NCBI GenBank assembly: GCA_004151065.3
Contig: NWUY0304454249.1
Coordinates: forward strand, 1-15,544
DNA from: Larix sibirica
Taxonomy: Eukaryota > Streptophyta > Pinopsida > Pinales > Pinaceae
Direction of reading: 5' to 3'
Length of the DNA stretch: 15,544 nt
The notes below the pieces were generated by a model that saw nothing but the letters and a program-made list of their open reading frames with translations, had not been told where the DNA came from and searched no databases. Shown in pieces: positions 9,660 through 15,544 of this stretch (position 1 is its first letter; each line of letters starts with the position of its first letter). Both the position numbers and the translations under genes were made by a program.

Positions 9660-9900
9660 TCAAACCAAAGAATAATATTTAACAAAAAAATATTTGAATG
9701 CTCTTTGCAGGCAGACTAATGCAAACATCTATAGCATTGTCTGTATGTATCTGTTTTTTGCAAATACTTCTTGACCTTCTGTTCTTTTAGGCCGTGTTTT
9801 GCTTACCTCAAATCCAACGCCCTGCTTCTTCTTCTTTCCTCGTCTGCCGACGCGGCCGTGACTAAGAACCCACGTGCAGAGTGAAATGGAACGGATCGAC
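9660..9900. other. Promoter-distal spacer, no gene recognised
   Basis: A/T-rich to about 9780, including TTAAATATTA on the minus strand near 9673-9682, a possible TATA-like box. It then changes to a CTTCTTCTTC pyrimidine run and a GC-rich GACGCGGCCG patch leading into the short ORFs at 9880-9986. No coding family is seen. Confidence 0.4.
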
Positions 9901-9914
9901 GAATATATCCAGAA

Positions 9915-9986
9915 ATGGCCGCCCTAACTACAGCTTGGCAGCCATGGAATGAAGAAATGGTTCACGCACAAGGGTTTCGAAGGTAA
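9915..9986 (+). other. Short plus-strand ORF, possible first exon of a divergent transcript
   Basis: ATG at 9915 reads MAALTTAWQPWNEEMVHAQG and then FRR before TAA at 9984-9986; the stop coincides with a donor-like AAG|GTAACA at 9983. A second overlapping 13-codon ORF (MERIDEYIQKWPP) runs from 9882 to 9923. The patch is more GC-rich than its surroundings and lies divergently from the main promoter. No family is recognised and no continuing exon was found to the right, so it may be a gene fragment or chance. Confidence 0.2.
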
Positions 9987-10295
9987 CATAACAAACCCCA
10001 CCTCACCCGAAAAAAAACAAAACACTTGACAGGAGAAATATTTATTATTTTATTAATAAATAAAAGACGGAAATGAAACCTTTGTCCCTCACGTTACCTG
10101 CCGCTGACCGCCATGTACCATTTTTCTATATATATTTTTATTTTGAGATTTTACGTTGCCTCCTACGATCCCGGGAAGGTTAAGATGTGTGTAGTGCCAC
10201 TAGTTGCTTCAATATTCTATTTCAAAAACTTTTTGAGGTTTATACTCTTAAAACTAAAAATATCTATTAGCTTTCTAACAAGGAAGCTTGCTGCT

Positions 10296-10331
10296 TCTTA
10301 TTATTATTATTATGTAATTAATTAATTAATA
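10296..10331. repeat. Microsatellites (TTA)n and (ATTA)n
   Basis: A run of TTA/TAT triplets from about 10298 to 10313 is followed by about four ATTA units to about 10330. Likely length-polymorphic. Confidence 0.85.
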
Positions 10332-10332
10332 C

Positions 10333-10693
10333 GTTAATATGAGACATCACTACTTAGTGAATATCTATGTTGGCATGGGGATTATGATAGGTTAGGATTG
10401 TTATGTTGTTTTGGATTATCTTTTACATTTAATAAATAACAGCACATAGCACATAATTGGAGGGGAGATTTTATAGTCATAAAAATTATTCAATGATGTT
10501 AAATAAGGTTTATCTACCTATTCATTTATACAACCACATAACAGGATTCATAGAGCATGAGGGAAAGACCAAGCATACTCACCTCGCAATCAATCATTAT
10601 GTTAGTATGAGACACCACTCCTTTAAACATTGTTACCTCGCAACCAATGTAGAATAATGCATAATAGGAGAAGAAATTTTATAATCGTAAAAA
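10333..10693. repeat. Two diverged copies of a paired-motif repeat
   Basis: The motif GTTAATATGAGACATCACT at 10333-10351 recurs as GTTAGTATGAGACACCACT at 10601-10619 (17/19). A 34-base block at 10452-10485 recurs at 10660-10693 with 28 of 34 bases identical and no gap. Their spacing differs between copies, so one copy has an indel. An ACCTCGCAA word also occurs twice (10581 and 10636). Origin unknown. Confidence 0.55.
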
Positions 10694-10911
10694 CCACTCC
10701 AACGAGATATTTTATGTTGTTATTAATATAATTATTTTTTGGAATTGCTATATTTTTAGTAATTTTGTTGCATTGTTATGCTATTGTAGACACTGGGACA
10801 ACAATCAATGATTAACTCCATATTACGAAACACATTCCAAAAGTAGCTTACCACAAACTTTACAAAAGTTAACCACATTCCATCATTTTCTAATCTAGTA
10901 ATCAATTAGAG

Positions 10912-10976
10912 TGTTTACTCTTTTAGTGACAACTTGGCAATGAATTGCAATGTTTACTCTCTTAATGACAACTTGG
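10912..10976. repeat. 26-bp direct repeat at 39-bp spacing
   Basis: 10912-10937 and 10951-10976 match at 24 of 26 bases (TGTTTACTC...TGACAACTTGG). A small tandem duplication, probably slippage. Confidence 0.8.
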
Positions 10977-10979
10977 GTT

Positions 10980-11467
10980 GAAACTCAACAAGCTTGATCA
11001 TTATGTTAATGTGACCCCAAAATGAATACTCCTTGATTGTGATAATGAAGCCAAAGACAGCCCCCTGGGCCTTGCCAAAAATGACAATGATGGGCGGACT
11101 GAAGTAGTAAAAAAGGGGAAGGATCACCAAACTCATCCTACCCCTCAACATAAAAAAGGTTTTACGTCTCCCTTGCCCTCTCCAAGCCTAACTTAAAGGA
11201 AGCATGCTAGTTTTGTGGCGGTCAAAGACCAACTAGCAACTCTTAATCCATTATTTTGTGGGGGGTTGGGGGCATTGGAGTTTATTTCCACCCCCGTATT
11301 TAGATGCCTCTCAAATAGTAGGTGGTGATAATACCCACAAAACCGCAAGGAATCAACATTGAAATGATTATCTATGGCTAGGTGTAGACTATTAACTCTC
11401 ATAACCCCTCAAACACCTTGGTAGGGCATGAAGGCAAGAAAGCAATGGACATCCTCCCCGTAAGTTC
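10980..11467 (+). other. Probable LINE ORF1 tail or inter-ORF region, decayed
   Basis: Directly upstream of the endonuclease relic. A plus-strand frame reads Lys/Pro/Asp-rich pieces such as GRTEVVKKGKDHQTH, like the basic low-complexity end of a plant LINE ORF1, but stops are frequent and no zinc knuckle is visible. Assigned by position; the 5' end of the LINE is not defined. Confidence 0.3.
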
Positions 11468-12977
11468 CCAATAAAGATACTATCATGGAACATACGGGGG
11501 CTGATAGACCCTTGTTGCAAATCCATGGTTCAAAAAGTAAGAAATGAGATTCCTAAGATTAATATCTTCAGTTTTCAAGAAGTTAAAGTTATTAGGCTTT
11601 TGTGCAAATTGGCCCTCTGGGTAATGTGGCCATACTTTATTTTTATTAGTAACCATGATTAAGGTAAAGGTGGAGCCACAATCCTAATATAGCTAAGGTG
11701 GGTGGAATCCATTATCCAACGCAAGTCAGAAATGATGAATTGTGTTGTGCGTGTCATGTTTGATTTAAAAGGCCATGTGTTAGGGATTGCCAATTTATAT
11801 GCATCAAATGATGCTAGCAAAAGGGCAAGCTTATGGAACCGGTTGGTCGAAGAGCTTCTGAAGCCTTGATGGCTATCTTGCGATGATTTCAATAATGGAG
11901 AGCAGGAGAATTTAAGTACAACCTTGTGCCCACTCATATGCCCCCAAGGGAGTAGATAGCCTAAAACAACTTTATATTGAACTCAACATTTATGACACTA
12001 GCAAATTTTAGCATAAAGAATCCCCTAAATTTTGGTTTACCTGGTCAACTTTAAAAAACACAACAAGGGATCCTTCAAAACATTGGACAAATAAATGATT
12101 TCTAAGTAAAGATCAATATTCTTTGAACATAAAGGCAAAAGACTTGTACAAGCATTAGGAGGGTTCACCCTCTTTAATCACCAATCAATTTTTTTTTCCA
12201 TCTTCTACGGTCGCGATAAACCAATATTGAAGAATACTTAATACATGCTAAACACAAGTCATTTATTGAAGCCATCATAAGACTTGGAATATGATCCCTT
12301 GCACATGTGGGGATAAAGGTTGAGTTATTTAGTGGGAGATACCATAAGAAAGGTATTTTCCTTCATGAGGGGTTGTAATAGACAACTGTAGCTAGCTAGA
12401 AAAAAGGAAGAATAAAGATGACTTGGAGAAGTTGTGTAAAGTGTTAAGGATGTTATAACTTAGACCTTTCAATGAGCAACTTCAAGCCAACGTAGTCAAG
12501 TTGAGACATATACTAATAGTTGAAGAGATGTAGATGAAAGCAAGGGGAGCCTAAATTAGAGTATGACGACATTGACTAACAATCGAAGGGCTAGCCAAGT
12601 CCTTCTCCAAATTCCTCACCTCCAAAGAAGTAGTGGAGTGCATTGAAGCCCTTAAAACATATTATTGTAGGATAGCTAACTATGTAAATACTGGAAAAGA
12701 GTTTGTCAATCATTGTAATTTGGTTTTCAATCCCAAGGTGTTCTAGAGGAAAGAAAGGTGGCAATGCAAAATAGTATCTACGTGGTCCCTCGTAAATTGA
12801 CCTGGGAGTAGCAACAACCATATGATCAAAAGTTGATGTTGGATTAATGGATAACAATACTTGGGAAAATTATTGACGAAAAATTATTAGGCCAAGATGA
12901 CTAGCCACATGAATTCTAGAAATCCACCTCATACTTTGTGGGATCAGATAAAAGTATACAAAGAAGTTGTGCATACT
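11468..12977 (+). pseudogene. LINE ORF2 relic, 5' part: APE-type endonuclease and linker
   Basis: The frame starting at 11468 reads KILSWNIRGL, with the endonuclease Asn codon at 11489, then FSFQEVKV with the Glu codon at 11579. Later blocks are GIANLYASND, RASLWNRLVEEL and WLSCDDFNN (11879 region), the last matching the GDFN motif with Gly replaced. All are in one frame, interrupted by stops. Further on, FWFTWSTLKN and, near 12530-12650, KARGA, TIEGLAKS and TSKEVVECIEALK correspond to the linker ahead of the RT in plant L1-type elements, now with frameshifts. The host enzyme nicks target DNA to prime retrotransposition; this copy is dead. It continues at 15096 beyond an inserted LTR element. 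Confidence 0.85.
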
Positions 12978-12982
12978 TATAT
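12978..12982. repeat. Target-site duplication TATAT, left
   Basis: Five bases directly before the TG of the left LTR, identical to 15091-15095. Five-base duplications are usual for plant LTR elements. Confidence 0.8.
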
Positions 12983-13816
12983 TGATGAAGATGAAACCTC
13001 GTACTTGTGGGTTATGGACCCACAAAGTGATCGATTTTTTTTCTTCTTCTCAACACTAGGGTTATAGGAAAACATATTTCCTGTAATTGAAACAAAACAT
13101 AATTTATTATTGGATTTCATATTCCTGTAATGGAACGCATCCCTTTTGTTCCTGATTATGTTTATCAATGGACACTATATCATTTTATCTCCTAGAATCT
13201 ATCCTTGATACTGATAAATCATGACATGCAAACCTTTCACTCGTCAACCATCCAATTTTAAACTCATACTACTCATGCGAAAGTGCTAGTTGAATTTCTC
13301 TATACACCCTTTTTAGTCATAGATGACTTAAGAACTCATTCATACACAACATATTCATTACACTGGAAATTAACCATAGACAACGAATTACTAAAAACGC
13401 TTTACTATGTGGCGTTGATCAATCAAAACCTATATAGGTTCACAATCTTTACACACTTTAGGCATCCTTCTACGCCACTACGGGCATGATTCACATTTTT
13501 TTGGCCGCCCTGTTATGCCCGCGGGATTATACTTGTATACATGGAAGATAAGCTTCTAGACATCGGCTCAGATCCTATTATTATTCCATAAATTTGTAAT
13601 TTTTTCCTAAGATACCTCTAGATCTTTATTTACATGCTTTAAATTGCAATTACATCATGACTAAGACAACCAATAATAAATCCTGCTCTCTGGAAGTTCC
13701 ACAAATTAAATAGAATTTATATTAAATGCATGAGAAACCATGTTCTCTAGCAATGGTTTTACCTTCTAGGCTTCAATTTCGATGATGGTTTTGGAGGGCA
13801 TGAAGCTCCTGCATCA
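12983..13816 (-). repeat. 3' LTR (left copy)
   Basis: 834 bp with intact TG...CA ends in both readings. It matches the right copy along its whole length, with scattered substitutions and small indels, such as three bases in a T-rich run near 13035. Open frames inside it are not supported as genes. Confidence 0.88.
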
Positions 13817-14253
13817 AACTCCCGCGGTACAAAATTTTAATGGATTCTTGTTCATGAGTCTTTCTGGTCTTCTTCCATTTGTTCCTCTCTCGCAGCAGTT
13901 CCTTCAAACACTAAGCTTCTCTATGCTCAATTGTGAGTTGCAAATAAGCCTCTGCAGTAACAAGTCTACTTCACCTTGCTACAATACCTCATCGAGCTTC
14001 TTTTGAACCTGGTCTTTTGGTATTTTGTTGGTTCTCTTCTCTTAGAACCCTCTAAGCTTCCTCTACTCTTCTAGGCCTTTGCACTTCCACTCACACTCTC
14101 ATCCACTTGTTGCTACTCGCACAATCATTAACTGCAAAATATAAATACCATTTTACTTACCAAATCTCAATAGACCTGTACCTATAAATGAATTTTAGTG
14201 CTCTCTGATAATTCCCTCTCTACCCACAAGAATCTTCTCGCTCTCATACCAAT
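13817..14253 (-). other. Internal region of the LTR element, non-coding
   Basis: 437 bp, read from the minus strand, starts with the primer site. It ends with a short, weak purine run GCGGGAG before the left LTR, the expected place for the polypurine tract. Frequent stops on the minus strand and no retroviral-type domain. A plus-strand open frame at 13782-14006 crosses the LTR border and is chance. Confidence 0.75.
14240..14251 (-). other. Primer-binding site, initiator tRNA-Met type
   Basis: On the minus strand TGGTATGAGAGC follows the LTR end after two bases. The common plant primer site is TGGTATCAGAGC, so 11 of 12 bases match. Position and spacing are right for the start of minus-strand DNA synthesis. 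Confidence 0.8.
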
Positions 14254-15090
14254 TAATGAAGACGAAACCTTGTACATATGGGTTATGGGCCCACAAAGTG
14301 CTCGATTGCTTTTTTCTTCTCAACACCAAGGTTACAGGAAAACAAATTTCCTGTAATTGAAGCAAAACACAAGTTATTACTGGATTTTAAATTCCTGTAA
14401 TGGAACGCATCCCTTTTATTTATGATTTCATTTATCAAAGGACACTAGATTGCTTTATCTCCGCATCTATCCTTGATACTAATAAATTATGACCTGCGAC
14501 CCTTTAACTCGTCAACCATCCAATTTTAAACTCACTCTACTCAAACGAAAGTGCTGGATCACTTTCTCTAGATGCCCTTTTTAGTCATAAATTACTTAAG
14601 AACTCATTCATACGCAGAGCAGATTCATTACACAAGAAATAAACCATAGACAACGAATTACTAAAAAACACTTTAGTCTATTTCATTGATCAATCAAAAC
14701 ATATCTAGATTCACAATATTTACACACTCTAGGCATCCTCCTGCGCCACTATGGACCTGGTTCACATTTTTTTTTGGCCGCCCTATTATGCCTACAAGGT
14801 TACACTTTTATGCATGGAAGATAAGCTTCTAGTACATCAATTCATATCCTATTATTATTCCATAAATCTGTAATGTATTCCTAAGATCCCTCTAGATCTC
14901 GATTTACATGCTCTAAATAGCAATTACATCATGTCTAAGACAACCAATAATAAATCTTGCTCTCTAGGAGTTCCACAAATTAAATCGAATTTATATCAAA
15001 CGCATGGGAAACCATGCCCTCTAGCAATGATTTCACCTTCTAGGCTTCAATTTCAATGATGATTTTGGAGTGGATGATGTTCATGCATCA
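14254..15090 (-). repeat. 5' LTR (right copy)
   Basis: 837 bp. Its left end reads TAATG where the other copy has TGATG, a G-to-A change at the terminal dinucleotide; its right end TGCATCA is intact. Full-length match to the left copy. Confidence 0.87.
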
Positions 15091-15095
15091 TATAT
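15091..15095. repeat. Target-site duplication TATAT, right
   Basis: Directly follows the CA end of the right LTR and matches 12978-12982. The A/T-rich word alone is weak; together with the exact LTR borders it is convincing. Confidence 0.8.
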
Positions 15096-15544
15096 ACTTA
15101 GTAATCACATCATCAACGTGTTAATATTCATCCTAAAGCCAAGTGACCTGGAATTAACGACACGTTGGTAGCCAATAACTCTTACAAAATTATAGCCAAA
15201 TTGCTCACCTTAAGGTTGAAATATATCCTACCAAAAAACAATAGACCATAGTATATAGGGTATATTAGAAGAAGATACATTTTGGATATTGTGATAGTTG
15301 TACGGGAAGACATGGAATGGGTTGAAATCCAAGGCCTCGAGGCTTTATTCATCAAGATTGACTTTGATTCCTATGATTGAGTGGAATTGTCATCCATCCT
15401 TGATATGCTTAAAGTGTTGGGATTTGGCCCCTTTTTTGTCAAGGTGGTGGAAACATTATTATCATAAGCATCACCATGTATGTCTACCAATAAAGGAAAT
15501 GATGAAGGGGTGTTACGAGACAATCTACCGAAAGCGGACTTAAG
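15096..15544 (+). pseudogene. LINE ORF2 relic, 3' part: reverse transcriptase start, runs off the edge
   Basis: Continuation of the LINE after the LTR insertion. One frame gives NNSYKIIAKLLTLRLKYILP, RRRYILDIVIV, EDMEWV, EALFIKIDFD and, after a stop, DMLKVLGFGPFFVKVVETLLS. These match the fingers/palm start of a plant LINE RT. The Asp codon at 15360-15362 is the first catalytic Asp of motif A; the usual Lys-Ala before Tyr-Asp is reduced to a single Ser. Stops at TAG (within the LPKNNRP stretch), TGA at 15375 and TAA near 15449 make it non-functional. The YADD box would lie outside the window. Confidence 0.85.

Larger units (their letters stand above)
9990..10980. other. A/T-rich intergenic DNA with simple and degenerate repeats
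   Basis: No protein family is visible on either strand. Open frames of 66-70 codons here are low-complexity and unsupported. The stretch contains microsatellites, two related sequence blocks and a short tandem duplication, listed separately. Confidence 0.6.
12983..15090 (-). mobile_element. Non-autonomous LTR retrotransposon (2.1 kb), nested in the LINE
   Basis: Two direct repeats of 834 and 837 bp flank a 437-bp internal region. The left copy begins TGATG and ends CATCA, a proper short inverted terminus, and the pair is flanked by an identical TATAT duplication (12978-12982 and 15091-15095). A tRNA-Met-like primer site next to the right LTR sets the orientation as minus. The internal region encodes no gag, protease, integrase or RT, so it must have been moved by another element's enzymes. 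It is larger than a classic TRIM and far smaller than a LARD. The primer site suits a Copia-type partner, but superfamily is not proven. By eye the LTRs are about 85-90% identical, so the insertion is old. Confidence 0.88.

Noticed and set aside
10113-10325. 70-codon plus-strand ORF after a TATATATATTT box
   Set aside because: Low-complexity A/T-driven frame ending in the microsatellite; no family, no start context worth noting.
11659-11937. 92-codon minus-strand ORF
   Set aside because: Antisense to the in-frame endonuclease motifs of the LINE relic.
13782-14006. 74-codon plus-strand ORF near the left LTR
   Set aside because: Crosses the LTR/internal border and is antisense to the element.
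12983-15090. Repeat pair as CRISPR, tandem gene duplication or satellite
   Set aside because: Only two long copies with TG...CA ends, a primer site and target-site duplication; this is an LTR element in a plant genome.

Overview
This is nuclear DNA from a land plant, probably a seed plant and possibly a conifer or other gymnosperm. The kingdom call is firm: there are spliceosomal introns with GT/AG borders, a protein of a plant-specific large-scaffold family, a telo-box/site II promoter signature, a plant-type LINE and an LTR element with an initiator-tRNA-Met-like primer site. The gymnosperm suggestion is weak. It rests on an A/T-rich, retroelement-laden flank and a GAGTTT/AACTC-rich repeat in an intron.

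Layout: positions 1-9305 hold most of one minus-strand gene. A 5.6-kb first coding exon (9305 down to 3663) is followed by five smaller exons (to 228), and the 3' end lies beyond the left edge. The six exons join in one open frame of 2,452 codons. The product is a long, largely disordered protein with a BAT2/PRRC2-like N-terminus, a highly charged coiled coil, an acidic tract and conserved C-terminal blocks. It looks like the ortholog of the uncharacterised Arabidopsis protein AT3G50370 (recognised from memory, not searched). Positions 9306 to about 9700 are its 5' leader and promoter. The leader has a 9-bp hairpin and an upstream ORF that overlaps the main start.

Positions 9780-10000 form a more GC-rich patch with short plus-strand ORFs of unknown meaning. 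From 10000 to 10980 there is A/T-rich non-coding DNA with microsatellites and degenerate repeats.

From about 11.0-11.47 kb to the right edge lies a decayed plus-strand LINE: an APE-type endonuclease relic, then the start of a reverse transcriptase. Inside it, between endonuclease and RT, sits a complete 2.1-kb non-autonomous LTR retrotransposon on the minus strand. It has two LTRs of about 835 bp, a 437-bp internal region without gag or pol, a TATAT target-site duplication and a primer-binding site. The order of events is therefore clear: the LINE came first and the LTR element inserted later. I see one host gene and no operon-like or defence system. The most notable points are the nested retroelement and the leader architecture.
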